The notes: generated by a model not told the origin, from the letters alone. Positions 12,545-25,724 are shown, counted from the first letter of the stretch. The stretch is DNA of 64,000 bases from Apostichopus japonicus (GCF_037975245.1 NC_092577.1:34526898-34590897); one strand, 5' to 3'. A program made the numbers and translations.

Positions 12545-12866
12545 AAGGTAAATGCCATATCACACGGCTTTGCAACACTTATCACACTCACAACCCCGAC
12601 GACGTGTGCACAATTTAAAGCAGTCGCCCTTGTGATGTCCCTTACATGGGTGGACTTCCCATGGGAGGAAGCCGGAAACCACCGCAAGCAACTACATGAA
12701 AAGGATCCCCATTTTTGTACACCTGGGTGAAGAGGGGCAATGAAGATTAAGTGGCTTGCCCAAGGACACAACGTAAATAACGTAAACAACGTAAATAATG
12801 ATCTGGCCAGGATTCGAACCCTTAGATCGAAAGTCCATCGCCATTACATTCGGCTTACGCTTTGCG
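12545..12866 (-). mobile_element. tRNA-derived SINE with widely conserved core
   Basis: On the minus strand a tRNA-like end with B box GGGTTCGAATCC (about 12811-12822) is followed by a body with CTTGGGCAAGCCACTTAATC and CACCCAGGTGTACAAAAATG. This kind of core recurs in SINEs of many marine invertebrates (recalled pattern, not searched). The A-box half is degenerate. Confidence 0.65.
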
Positions 12867-13136
12867 TGGTTTTAAGCCCGAGTGTAAGCTGAAAAGCTAA
12901 AGGCTTTTTGATTGATACCGGGCTTAATGTTTTGTTCTAAGAGCCTAAACGACCACCGATATTTTGTGTTGATATAAAGGAAACTTTTTAGGATTCCGGT
13001 ATAGAAGCTAGTCATTGTCATTCAATATTATTCATTGAGCGGCAGATCTACATAGAATGAACATTCCACGGTTAACAACGATGATTTCAAATCCCATTTA
13101 TATAGAGATTTATAATATCCACATTGGTGTTACTTA

Positions 13137-13203
13137 TTAAGAGTGGATCAAGTTGTTTGGTTTTCGTGCCAAGGCTCCATCTTGGGTGACTTTTCTTTAA
13201 AAA
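13137..13203 (+). repeat. Hairpin-bearing segment shared with the U2-derived locus at 42314-42381
   Basis: GAGTGGATCA, then GTTTGGTTTTCGTGCC, a hairpin CCAAG-GCTCCAT-CTTGG, and GGTGACTTTTCTTTAA. The same order occurs at 42314-42381 with hairpin CCAGG-TTCTTT-CCTGG. Upstream sequence here does not resemble U2. Confidence 0.6.
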
Positions 13204-14342
13204 AAAATACTTATCCTTCCCATATACATGGAACCATAATGTGCAGTAGTAAACGATGCTACAACTTGCTACGTTCATTTCATTTTCTTTGAAGTTGTTA
13301 TCTCTCCACGTGACGTATCCCAGTCCTAAATACTGTCGATAAATATTTCTGACGTAACCCATGTGAAACATGACCGCGGTCTGTTTGCATGGTTGATAGA
13401 TGCGATTTAGTTTTAAAATGTAAATTTCACAGTAAAGCTTAGAAATACCTAAAAGAGTTACCATGAAGAGCTCTATAGAGCTTCATACTCTACTCTCATT
13501 TTTAGTATAATCGTGTTATGACGTTTAAAGTAGTCTACTCCATAGTTTTTGCACCATCTTCATAATAATTTGGTCCATAATTCCTTGCAGAGGTTCTCTC
13601 TTTCTAAACCCTACCCCTCACAGGATAGTTGACACGTTCGTGGCACCTTCATTTTTCCTATCATCACCAAGTAAATGTTTAGCTATGCGTGCTCAAAGTT
13701 TTCGTCACTAGTAAACAAGCCTCTTGACACACAAGTAAAATAAATTCGTGCGCTGCTCTTGCAAGGCATACAGTGGTCGATAGGTGCCTCAACTGACTTA
13801 AATCGTTGCACCACGTGTACTTAAATTTCTGTACTCTGACATAAGAGCCACAGATAGCTATATCCTGTTTGATAACACATCGAAATAGATGTTAGATCTG
13901 TTGCTAATCGGCATTTTTCCTGAAGGGAAAACTCTGGCGGAATGATTCCGACTCTAATATATTGGGCTAAGCCTATTAGGTAGCATCTGCAGTGCATCTG
14001 GAAGTGGGAGAATACCAGATAACCCCTCAGTGGGCCACGTCTTCAGTTGATGTACACAAACCTGTCACGAAGATCGAGTGGTTGGCCTTAGCAACGATTG
14101 ACACACGCCACCTCTAAAAACCCCTCTTCGCATTTCCGCCGTTTATTCTATTACATCAAGAGAGACAGTGAGCCCATACCATCGCCAAAACACTCTACTT
14201 CAAAGTGGATTACAAGCTATTACGATTTACAGAGACAATCAAGGCCGGAGATTTCGCCCGCTGCTGTAGTACCGGTCGTCACGTTTGCTAGTAAAATAAC
14301 GATGTTTGAAGTAACCCATGAAGATTCGAAAGGAATATCCTT

Positions 14343-14408
14343 TCGAGAGACTCGAACTCCGAATATTTTGTTAGCAAGCCATATATTGACCACCTGAGCC
14401 ATGTCGCT
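14343..14408 (-). pseudogene. tRNA-like sequence (SINE head or tRNA pseudogene)
   Basis: The minus strand has an A-box-like ATGGCTCAGGTGG and a B-box-like GAGTTCGAGTCTC at tRNA spacing. The T-stem is imperfect and no acceptor stem closes, so it is tRNA-derived rather than a working gene. Confidence 0.45.
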
Positions 14409-14487
14409 AGTGAAATTTGATAAGTATATTTGCAATTGAAAATTAACTAGGAAGTTATAAACAAACTTGAAGAAAAAAAATATTTCG

Positions 14488-14525
14488 GATTCAACGGGAT
14501 TCGAACCAGTGGCCTCGGGGATTAA
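14488..14525 (-). pseudogene. tRNA 3'-half-like fragment
   Basis: The minus strand contains GAGGCCACTGGTTCGAATCC, a strong B box with a partial T-arm. No matching A box is seen before it. Confidence 0.35.
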
Positions 14526-14529
14526 AACA

Positions 14530-17500
14530 TTTTAAACGTGTTGCACTTGGAAATAGTTTACTGGTCAATGCTAAGCATCTAAGCAAAAAGATGGGCAAAT
14601 AAAAAAATTAAAATGAAAGTAAGCAGAATAGTTTTAAATGCAAACCAATACAACAAGAGGGCAGATAAACGCATATCTAACTCAGAAAACAAACAAGCCA
14701 AAAAGCCAAAAACGAAAAGTCTCTTTGAATACGCCATATATGCATGTGTTTTGTTGATGTAATCGCATGTTATAAGAAGACCGACACAGACGTAACAAAT
14801 GTATGAGGCCAGCATTTTTTTTTTAATTCTTTTTTGCATCTTTTACGTATTTTGATCCAGAACACAATTTTTCAAAATAATATAGTCAAGATCATTTTAC
14901 TAAATGAAACTATGAAACAATCAATTGTGAAGCAGATAAGCCTTTATCTCAATAAATCATTTAGAAATGTCTTTATGTTATATCAGAATTTTTAAATGTC
15001 ATTAATAACCATCACGTGACCATTTGTACAGTTATCATTCTATATTATGAAACAATAAATTCAACGCCCATGACAGATATTCGCCTCTTTCAGAATAATT
15101 AATTATGTTTATCCGGTGCAGTTGGTAAACGGTTACGCAAGCAAATAATTCAATTCAATTCACTTCAATAATTCTTGAAAACGTAAACTCGGTAACAAGA
15201 TAAGAAAGTTTTAAATTGTTAAACTTAACTACATGATTCGTAGGGATTTGTCACCTGGCAGACTCGTATACCTATAGTTTGTCGGAATATCTCCGTTAAA
15301 CATTTATGCACACCCTCTCTTGCCACCCCCCCCCCCCTGTGCGTACACACACACACACGTGACCACCAGGACTCCTACTAAGAAGTTGGTAACACCGGCT
15401 TATCAAAATTATCAATGTTCATCTCCTGCTTCAGCGCTTAGAAACAAATAATTATTTTGGAAATTAGTCTATAAGATACCGTTTATTTGACAAGTGTATC
15501 ACCAAAACATGTCAAAAAATATAGACTACGATAAAAAAATATTTAAGTTAATACATGAACTTATTCGACAATTTTTTTCAGATAAATTCCTAAATAATTA
15601 TTTTAAACGAACGTTTCAGGGTTAATAACCTGTACTTGCCCAAAACTTATAACTTTCTGTTTGTAATGAACATGGTGATGGCGATGTGCTGCACAAATTT
15701 AACATTCTAGTATTTCTATGTTTGCACATCCGACGAACACGAGTCCCTCTTCATCTGCAGTGCATTAAATGTACCCCAGCAGACACACAAACAAAATGGG
15801 ATTATTAACTGGAAATGTTCAAAGTGGTTTATATTTTTGTTTTCTGTTCTTTTGACACATGATACGGTTAATTTGTTTTAATCTTTAGCTGGGAGTGTAT
15901 GAATGCGGATGGCAATAATATGTCAGGGTAATCATGGGAAATATTTTATCACTTAGCATCTCTACCTGCAGAATCACAATTATTTTGCAGAAGAAATAAG
16001 AAAAACACGTTCCTCTCCAAAATATAGCTCCTAGTCAACTCTGTAATGATATTTTATATTTCTCATTTTTCTTAATTTAGTTTTAAAATGTGAGGTTTAA
16101 CAACATGAACTACAACCTAAGGGAAACTGCATGTCTTATAGTAAAAGTAAGACGAATATTGCACGCTACAGCCGCTAGGAAACTTGATATCTCGTAGGAA
16201 GTTTCAAATCACTCATAATTAAACATTTCTGATGTAGCAGTAAAGAAATTAAAAATGTAGAATTGTATTTCAAATTTATTTGAGATTTCTCTCAAGGATG
16301 TCTGACAATTTCATAAATAATCAACCTGCTTATAGAGGAAGATAAATCATCGCATAAAGTTCAGAATATTAAAGTATGATCATTTGCGCTGATTCGGTTG
16401 GGATTAGATTATTAACTGCCAAAGCTTATTTGTATGGATGTAATCATCTCAGAGGTAAGAACACGTATGGCAGAAGCGGAGGTAGAAGGTTTAATAGAGG
16501 TATAGGCGAGGCGGGGGGAGGGGGAGGGGTGGACTTTGACGCAGAGTGGGAGACATGACTTTGATTTTTGGGCCAAATCTCATAGTTACCGTAATAGTTT
16601 CCGAAAAACTTGATTTACTGATCATTATGTACAACAATTTTTGGTACGTCAATAAGTTTTCAATAAAAGTGCACATTTATTTACATATTTTCTTAATTTT
16701 GCGGCAACACGACAAGTATCAAAAGACAAAAGGGTACTTTTTTAATTAAGTTTAAAAAAAAAGATGATTTCTTGATACCAAATCTGTACTTTCTCATTGA
16801 TGAAAATTAGTACTTTTGATGTTTTCCACAAAGTGTGGTGGGGGTCACATCCGCCTGTGCCTACTCCATTCCCCTTCAGGGGAGGGGTTCTTGTTGGTAC
16901 CCCTTGCTAGCGATAGTGGCTTGCATAGGCAATAGTGCATTAGAAGGGGGTGTCTTTCACATTTGACAATATTATGATTGATTGTGACTCATCTTTAAAC
17001 AAGTAATGTTATTATGCGCGTCATAAGTATCTTGGTTGCTGGGCCAATTCCTGCGCGGTTGTTTGTTGCTCTATACATGTATATTATACTTGTAAACAGA
17101 CAACTGTAATGCAATCTTTCAGAGAGCTCAATATTCAGTCGGAATAATACTGAGAAAAGGTTTACACATGGGATATATCATACACAGTGTGTCCTTGCTT
17201 CAAGTACTAGACTCTTCAACCAGTCGGTTTTAATATATTGTTCGACGCTACACAGTCCTGTCACTCAGTATCAGAACTACTCAACAATTAAAGTAACACT
17301 AGGACCAAACATAGAGTGAAATATCGAAAAGATATTCTATTGAAATGCTGCAGTATGACGAGTTCGATGACGTCACAAATTTACAATAAACAATGATGTT
17401 TGGTGAAGGAAATCAAATTAAGAGAAACATGAAGAAACGCCTCATAATGTAACATTCTCTCATCCGTTGCAACCTTGTCTAACAAATGCGATCGATCAAA

Positions 17501-17850
17501 AACAATTCCAACAGGTTAGAATGCCAACATGGTTAAAGGGCAAAATGTTTCATAATAACTTTTTCTTTACTTTCTTTTATGTTGCAAATGTGAAATGAAA
17601 CATCAAATATAATTTCTCTTCAAATTAATCAGTCATTTTCTATCTACAAATACTTCTAAATCTATAATAAACATAATCATATAACATATTGCTCTCGCAT
17701 CTCAGAATAGAAACGAGTTTATTAGCGAAAATATGAACCATAAAAACAACACAATGTACAAAATTATCAATAAGTATAACGCAAAGACTTCTAATTATAT
17801 TATTAAAACAACTTTATGGATGTGTAACCTTGCTGTTAACTTAAGCTCTA
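14530..17850. other. No gene recognised
   Basis: AT-rich sequence with C-run (15326-15337) and G-rich (16512-16530) stretches of the kind left by degraded GC-rich MITEs. Nothing else is supported. Confidence 0.5.
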
Positions 17851-17855
17851 TATTG

Positions 17856-17876
17856 TTATATATATATATATATATG
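17856..17876. repeat. (TA)n microsatellite, short
   Basis: About 9-10 TA units. Confidence 0.8.
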
Positions 17877-18237
17877 TATTACGCAAACATGATTTTGGAA
17901 AATCCAATCTGGTAACAGACAGGTGATGAATTTATATGTAAAATCTCATCTGCCTGATAAGTAATAAGAAAGAAAAACTTTTGCATTCGATTTATAACCT
18001 CGCTGTCAGTATGAACAGGATAAATCCAATTCTATACAAAAACAGATGATGACTATTTTAATATCTATAAATTATTATATCATGTGTATGCATTGTTAGA
18101 GACCTTTAGGCCTCTGTAGTAAAAGAAGAGCCAAGGCAAATTAAGAAGTATTACACGCATGGGGAACTATATCAATCATCTCGAGATATCCGTAATAACG
18201 TTCGTGCCTATCCTTATCAGCGCGTATAGACTACCCG

Positions 18238-18372
18238 GCTACAACAAATAGGCTATATATAGGCTACATATAGCTACATAGCATAGTATAGGCTATATAT
18301 AGGCTACATAGCATAGGCTACATATGCACTACATAGGCTACATACAGGCCATACGTGAAGAGGCTACATATG
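18238..18372. repeat. Short tandem repeat of AGGCTACATA-like units
   Basis: Repeated GGCTACATA, GGCTATATA and GCATAGGCTACATA words over about 135 bp. Confidence 0.8.
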
Positions 18373-18825
18373 CAGAATTCTTATTCGACGGTTACACATA
18401 AAATTCCCTTCCAATCTATATAGGATGTTTATAATTCGAAATAAATATAGATGGAACGTTTTTTGGGTCAGATTGAATTTTCATTCCGAAATATAACGTC
18501 TCTGTGATATTTTCTACTTTATATTCGTTGATTACGTTATTGTGTATATTAGAATACATACATATATCATACTCTAGTGTGTAGTTTGTTACTAGTGCAG
18601 TGTCCGTAAAAAAGTACCTTCCCAAGGATTTTTACTGCCCATCAAATACACCAACCGCCATACCTAGTCATATATTTTCAAATATTGAACGATGCCAATT
18701 TTGCCATTCAATGATAAGAGGAAAATTGAGTCCCTGTTGCAGTGTCATTCTGACATCATTTATGTAATTTAACACAGTTTCCATCTATATGAAGAAAAGG
18801 AGGCATCAAACGACACCTTCTTCCA

Positions 18826-19130
18826 GGCACGTAGCCAGGAATTTGCCAAGGGAGGGGCGAAAATTTAGGCACACTATCAGAGCCGTAGATACGGCATTGC
18901 AAACTATCTAAGCGTAGCGCCAATGGTGGCGCGAAGCGTACAAGAAAATTTTGGCTGAAAATGCCTCCCAGATCGCTGGAAATGGCACTTCCCAGGCCTT
19001 GTTAGTTGCATCTTAGCATTTTCTCTTTTGAAATTACTAGCGATATCATAAAAACATTAAAAATATATATATATGCTCAAGGGGGGCGGCTGCCCCCTTC
19101 GCCCCCCCCCCGTACTCTTATTTAATACTT
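18826..19130. mobile_element. Diverged hAT-like MITE fragment, GC-rich end
   Basis: Starts CAGGCACGTAGCCAGGAAT and contains AGCGCCAATGGTGGCGCG followed by AGCGTACAAGAAAATTTTGG. These are also present, inverted, in the right end of the element at 50310-52024. It ends near a run of C. No clear target duplication was found. Confidence 0.55.
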
Positions 19131-19957
19131 TCCTCGAGTTAAAATGTCACCCGGACCCTCTCTGGAGCTCTTTAAAAATTCACAAACGACAAGTATTTGA
19201 AAATAAGAATTAATTCATTATCCCATATTATCCCGGGCGCCCTGGATGTCCCGAACACGGTGGATGTATCCCCCCCCCCCCTTCCCCCTCGCACACACAC
19301 ACATCTCATAAGGCCTTCCTTCGTTCACCAAATTTTGACAAATTGCAAATCAAAACTAATATAATTTGTCAATTTCTCTGTGCATGATTCTGTTATGACA
19401 ACTCAAATGCCAAAGACTTTATGTATTATAATACCTATAAGGCTACATAATCCAAGTTATGGAATCACTAAGCCGCTTTAAGCCTCTGTTATAACTCGAA
19501 AGTATCCTTCCTGACAACTTATACTTGAAGTGTCACGTTGTCACGAGAATTAACTGTTGTAGGGTAAGCTTTACTCTGAGATCTTAAATATCCCCTATAT
19601 ACATATACATTTATACAACAACCACAAAAAAACAAAAAGAGAGAAAATGGAGGCAAACACTCAAGGACATTTCGATCCTTACGGATTAAATTTCTGTAAG
19701 AATCGATAACAGTTTAGATTTCTTGGATATACATGAGAAGAAACTTCGTTAAACTTGCACTTTTTTTCCTGATTTTTTTTCTCTTCTTTTTTTTTCGTCA
19801 TGATGATCGGCAATTACCTTGAGTGTAAAGTATGAAAGTTAAGTGTCGCCCCTCGTCATCTTGTCATATAGTTCATGCAGAAGTCAAACATAGATTTACG
19901 GAATAATTAATAGAATCTGAATATTATGCAGTCTTACGGTAAAAAAAAAAGAGAGAA

Positions 19958-20105
19958 AAAAATCTAAGGCTAGGTGAAATGCAAAATTATTTACAAAATG
20001 GAGTGGGTGTTGAAGTGTGCTATATTGCACCAAATTGCATCTGAGGCCACCTGGAAATGCAAAAAAATTCCCCCTCCCCTTATACCCCTCCCCAGGAGTT
20101 TTTTG
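19958..20105 (+). mobile_element. Truncated copy of the 364-370 bp hAT-like MITE
   Basis: Shares the central and right part of the elements at 43564 and 51329 (ACAAAATGGAGTGGGTGTTG, TGTGCTATATTGCACCAAAT, GAGGCCACCTGGAAATGC). Both inverted ends are missing. Confidence 0.8.
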
Positions 20106-20639
20106 AACCATTTTTTTGATAAAAAATATATCGTTTGCTTTTTTAGAGGACAGATTCACAAATAAACATAACTGAGGAAGAAAGGCGCGTAAAGTAATTT
20201 GACATGTAAACATCAGAGACATTTTTTGTTTGTTTTATATCTTTTAAAAAAAATTAACAAAGTGTATAAGTACGTAAATCAAATTTGAAAAGAAATTGTC
20301 GATGTTCAATTACATAAAAAAGGCGAAGAGACAAGCGAAGTATAAAAGTAGATAAACAGTCTCTGATAGCTTGCTGCCATGGGTGTTCCATGATATGTAT
20401 ACATTTGCTGTTCAGTACATTTGACTTATAGCGATTTTTCATAACAAGATTAAAGTCGGTCCGTTATTTAATTTTACAATTATCAAGGAGGCATTTTAAG
20501 CCTTTTACAATTAACCTACTTTATTTTATTTATGTTTTGAAGTGATTGAGTCTCTAAACATACGAATGATCATAATTTTTATGGGGCTAATGTACACTTA
20601 GATGCAAATTAAAATCTCTTCCAAATACCGCATACAACT

Positions 20640-21690
20640 AAAAACATGTCACGCTTTGGCAGGTCTGTTGTTGATTTACCTCTAAGAAATGTTCTTGACA
20701 GGATCAGTTATTTCGACCATTCTCAGTGTGGAGGAATACTCGTGATAGTTCCAACAAGGGGTGATGTTAAAGATGGAGAAATGATGATCGAAGTGTAACG
20801 CGCCGTCCTCGGTGGTGAGCGCAAGGAAGAGTGGAAATGCGGGAACACTGGAATGAGGCTGTCGACAGGAGATATTAAAGTTTACCCGTTTATTTACGAT
20901 CTATATACATGTCAAGATGGTGCACAGTGGTCGTGCATTACAGAGGCAATTATTAAACGCGAAACCAGGTTTTAACACATGCTCAGAAGTCGATGAAGTT
21001 CAATACAACACAGTACATTACTAATGGCGGGTCTCGACACGGAGGGCAGAACGATAGACTTCGGCGCTGAAGATTGGGCTATGGGAATGTTGGCCCTCGG
21101 TGTAGTTGGCGGAATGGTGAACGGCGGCGCAGTCGGCGGAATGGTGAACGGCGGCGCAGTTGGCGGAATGGTGAACGGCGGCGCAGTTGGCGGGATGGTG
21201 AACGGCGGCGCAGTTGACGGAATCGTGAACGGCGGCGCAGATGAACCGAAATGTTGAACCTGGTCTTCTAGGTTATATTACTCGTCATCCGATCCGATTT
21301 CCTGGGCTGGTCCACCACTGTTTGCGCCAATAGATGACTCGTTCTTCTCCTAACTCATGGTCAGAATCGTCCTTCTAAACTCATGGTCAGAATCTTTCTC
21401 CCCATATTAGTACGAGCAGGGAAGCAAGCCCCTTGTCCGAGCCCGCAGTTGCTTTTAGGCAGAAACTACTTCCTATATCTACAACGTGTGAACCTACACT
21501 TAACCCTATTAGAAAAATAAGCCACGCCCAGTCTACAACCACCAACCAATAAAACACGATTAAATACGACATTCGTACTGGTTAAGATTTACCCAGACCT
21601 AACATTTTTGGCCCCTGGAACGTAACCTAAACGTCCTACTCAGTGACCTCCAAAATCGGGCAACATGAGAGAGTTCCCCCTTAACAGTAG
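20640..21690. other. GC-richer island of unknown origin with a 27-bp minisatellite
   Basis: Base composition rises clearly above the flanks between about 20780 and 21700, and several moderately long open stretches occur. The core is the 27-bp repeat at 21103-21240. It could be a fragment of a mobile element or a single-exon gene remnant; I recognise no domain. Confidence 0.3.
21103..21240 (+). repeat. 27-bp minisatellite, ~5 copies, open as a GGMVNGGAV repeat
   Basis: Unit GGCGGAATGGTGAACGGCGG plus CGCAGTT, about five copies. It lies in a 77-codon plus-strand frame (21024-21257) as repeated Gly-Gly-Met-Val-Asn-Gly-Gly-Ala-Val. The unit length keeps the frame. No evidence of expression. Confidence 0.85.
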
Positions 21691-21754
21691 TTCATAAATC
21701 AAACAAGTGACACCCCCTTATAAGATTCTATCTAACAAACAATTCCCGTAAAGC

Positions 21755-21797
21755 GTCTAATCAGGGAGCTGCTACTCTAACAGCTCCCTGGTCTAAT
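21755..21797. mobile_element. 29-bp palindromic micro-insertion with 7-bp target duplication
   Basis: Arms CAGGGAGCTG and CAGCTCCCTG (10 bp, perfect) enclose a 9-bp loop at 21762-21790. The flanks are GTCTAAT on both sides (21755-21761, 21791-21797). Related insertions lie at 41702-41749 and 50728-50766. Confidence 0.65.
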
Positions 21798-22236
21798 AAT
21801 GTAAAGAATCAACCAAAGTTAAAACATTTGATTGGAGAAAATACATGTTAACGCTCACGGCAAACAAGGAGCTTTGACGTGTCGTTACAGAAGCATGAAA
21901 CCGGTTTGAAGCTATCTGCGTTCACAACAGTATTATCGATAGAGTTAGAGACTTGCACTTAAAGTCGACGTCATCATCAAGAAAGTCTTCAAGGAGCATT
22001 CTACTTGTTTCCCTTAGGCGCCATATTGTTATGTATTGAGGTTTGTGTACCTATTCAATTCACCGCGTGTGCGTTGTGTGTCAGTACAAGAAAAGTTAAT
22101 TACTCACTGAGTTCGTTACAGTGTGTGTTCCGTAGGCTATTCGTACCGAGTATCACGGATGGTTTGAAATTGAGGGGGCCATTGTAGTATGGCTAAGATG
22201 AAGGGAAGATGGGCGCTACGAACTTTCGGAACACCC

Positions 22237-22412
<176 letters not shown>

Positions 22413-22587
22413 ATATTTTGGCGAAAGTTATTCATGAGTTATATCTCTCTGATAAAAAACGTTCTTTTAGATTGCAAAGATATGTATTGTATGCACAGCC
22501 TGAGGATGTATATACGGAGTTGCCTGATGAGCCGTACCCGTGAAACTCCGAGTAGCAGTATGATGGTAGTTTAGTTAGGTATATTAT

Positions 22588-22790
<203 letters not shown>

Positions 22791-22870
22791 TTATAAACTT
22801 TGTAAACGCCTACAGTGGAATAACGACCTTCCTAACCGGTTTCGAACCTCTGGACATACACTCAGCGTTC

Positions 22871-22936
22871 AAAGCCTAGTGGATAGGGTGTCCGCGTACA
22901 GAGCGGAAGGCCCCTGGTTCGAATCCCGGTGGAGGC
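22871..22936 (+). pseudogene. tRNA-like sequence between TA microsatellites
   Basis: Contains A-box-like AGCCTAGTGGATAGGG, an anticodon-like arm CCGC-loop-GCGG and a B box CTGGTTCGAATCCCGG at tRNA spacing. The T-stem has one mismatch and no acceptor stem pairs. Probably a SINE head; the TA run starting about 50 bp downstream could be its tail. Confidence 0.5.
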
Positions 22937-22983
22937 TGAAAGTTTTTTCACTGTTCTTGATTTTCCAACTCATTACGATTTTC

Positions 22984-22984
<1 letters not shown>

Positions 22985-23055
<71 letters not shown>

Positions 23056-23066
23056 ATATATATATA
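22985..23066. repeat. (TA)n microsatellite
   Basis: About 80 bp of TA units after the tRNA-like sequence. Confidence 0.9.
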
Positions 23067-23069
23067 AAG

Positions 23070-25470
23070 CGTATAATGGTTTTGTCAACAATGGATGGTC
23101 AAACATGGTTGTTTCTATAATCAGTATCTACGCCATCTTGTTTGGTCATGTTGTCCAGTTTTGCTGCGCAGTGCGTTTCATGCGATAATGAAAGTAATTG
23201 GATTGGGTTCAGTTACCTCCATAACTTTAATGTAAAATGCAACCATGTAGCGTTGCCTTAATGCTTTACTCTATTAGTTCCTAAGCTTTGCAGCAAATCA
23301 AGATCTTTAATTAATGCAATACATACATGCACTATCAGTAAGTGAAAAAGAAAAACAAGTTTTCGTCGCCAAGCCACGACCGATCACTCTATTTATATTG
23401 CAGTCCATTCATTTAGTGTTGCTACATCCCTTGTCTTCGTTGATCGGTTTATCTTTCTGCAAAGAAAAAAAAAATCAAATTCATTTCAATAGGTTGTGAC
23501 GTCATAAGAGAAAAATATCAATATAACTATTGACATACATTATACATAATATTTCGCACCGTGGATCCTCAATAATGATCTCGTTTGCTATGGAAAGATG
23601 CAATGAATGTTTGTATGTATACGCCATCTTGTTAACATTTAAGGTCATTTACCAGCCACAGTTAGGCTAACATCATATCGACGCATATACGTCGGTTGCA
23701 CGTTAGGGGAATGCCCTGAGAGAATCCTTCGCGTGCTACAGTGAAAACTGTATTATATGTACACGTTCAAAATGTTATTAAACATAGTTTTAACCCATTT
23801 GTAATTTGGTTTTGATAATATTATAAAATATGATTTATTTATGGTCTGATAAATCACTTTGTGTTTCAAATAATAAGGAAAACTGTTAAATTTGAAATTA
23901 AGCGATTTCCTATTTACATGCAATAAATAATCATATTTTGACAAGTTTCCTTGACAAGACATTGTTCATTATAGAATATAATGGTTAATTATCCGCCACT
24001 GAATTTCTCATCAGATGAAAAAATCCCAGTTCAATGGTATATCTTTCCTTGCCCGATTGCATTATAATTTGGCGTAGGCCTACTTGTCCGGGTAGAATTT
24101 GGTAAATATCTAGGAATCATTCGCCGAACAAACGCCTGCAGGCGAGAATATTGATCTTCATTTGTTTTTATTTATACGCCCTTTAGCTGTTAATGACAGT
24201 ACAAACAAAACAATTAGAATGTAGGCCATAAGTGTTTTAGAGTAAAAGTCCTAATTTTCGTAATTAGTACTGTTTAAAGATTTCTGAATCAAAGTAAACA
24301 CAGTCGCGCGAAAAACACTTCTAAGCATGCGAACAAGCCGGGTAGATTGCGCTTTGCACAAACGCAGGGTGATTCACTCAATGTTCCACTTGTGCAGTTT
24401 CGCCAAACGTAAAATACGTCTCGGAAAACACAACTTAAAAGTGCTTCAAACAGCTTTTGAGTTTGCCTTGACAATTCGAAGACAATATTTTAAGGCGCTC
24501 TTCTTCAATAACAGGGGAAATAAGTCACCGAAACAATGTTTTGAAGTCTTTCCGTTTCTTAATATAGGCATATAAATGTAATATTATAAAAATGAGAATA
24601 CATTATTTCTGATCACGTATTTCCTCGGGCTACCTTATAAACCACAGACCCCGCGGCGGCGGTAGCACCTCCCCCTCCCCCTCCCATCACACCCTTCCAG
24701 TCTAGTAAGACTTTGTATATCTTTGTATATAGCAGCTCTCTACGTAAAGACCATGACGGTGCTCACCTCATATACAGAACGTGTCGGCCCACTTGTATCG
24801 GCTTCGCCCTCGACGCCCGCATTTGGTCTTGTGAGAAATGCTGTGTTAGGCGCAACAGCGTTAATATCCTTCAACTGTCGGATTAAGAAGGGGGAAATGG
24901 AAACAGTTCAATGAAAATATTTTGTGTTATTCAAAGAACAGCGTAGTGAATTCGTTTACCAATAAATATATATAAATAAATTGGCCGCTTGTTTTTCAAG
25001 TGAAGGAAAGTTGAGGTTCTCATTGGGGCAAGGGAAAATCTTCATTGTGATGATTCGGAAAAGTGAAGGTGACATACAAATAACAAACTTGTCAGCTATT
25101 TGGTATGGTGTATAGCTCTAACCTGGTCTATGTCCACAAAGAAACGAAAATGCGTGGACAATTTAGTGTGTATACGTCCGGTAAGGATATTACTACGGAC
25201 GACTTTACAGTCAAGACAAACGCGAGTTTCATAATATGTTCCTTTTTGCAACAACGACTGTTAAAAGTCTACAGGAACGACCCGGTGACGTGGCTAGAGT
25301 CTCAGGGGTGCTGTTTCGAGAGTGCATGAGAACTGCGGCCCTTCGCCTTTCCGTTATCCAATCTGCAATAAATTAATTAATACAACGCCAAATATGTATA
25401 TCCAGCACAGGTCTGTTTGGTAATGTATCTTGCTGGGCTGACAGTTGTGATCCATTGAGTCAAAATGTCA
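23070..25470. other. Spacer expected to hold the 3' end of the large receptor gene
   Basis: No coiled-coil or tail exon in phase with exon 16 could be recognised here or further left. The sequence is AT-rich with a short C-rich patch at 24668-24690. Confidence 0.35.
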
Positions 25471-25575
25471 GAATCAACCCTTGGGGCCCGTAGTCATTGG
25501 GGCCCTGTTCATTGGGGGCCCTGGTTGGATGGACCCACCTGAACCGCTTATTGTCACACTTCTGGAACAACCTAC

Positions 25576-25724
25576 CTTTGGTATGAAAACCAAGCAGAGT
25601 GTCAGAGTTGTGGCGAAGAATATAAACGTAGAAATAAGTGCGTAGTGGAGTGCTACGTCATCAATTGCAAGGGCCACTGGTGCACCGACGAAAGAGAGGA
25701 CCACGACAGTGTACACACTCATGC
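25576..25724 (-). CDS. GABA-B-like receptor exon 16: sixth and seventh membrane helices
   Basis: 149 nt, phase 1 to phase 0, acceptor TTGATACAG and donor AAG/GTAGGT. Starts [20 protein letters not shown] and ends with helix 7, [11 protein letters not shown]. If the donor is not used, the frame runs on for 33 residues (GCSRSVTISGSGG...) to a TGA at 25474-25476. That would be a short alternative tail without a coiled coil. The normal next exon was not located. Confidence 0.92.

Noticed and set aside
25105-25329. 74-codon plus-strand frame near the 3' end of the receptor gene
   Set aside because: No homology, no splice context, opposite strand to the gene.
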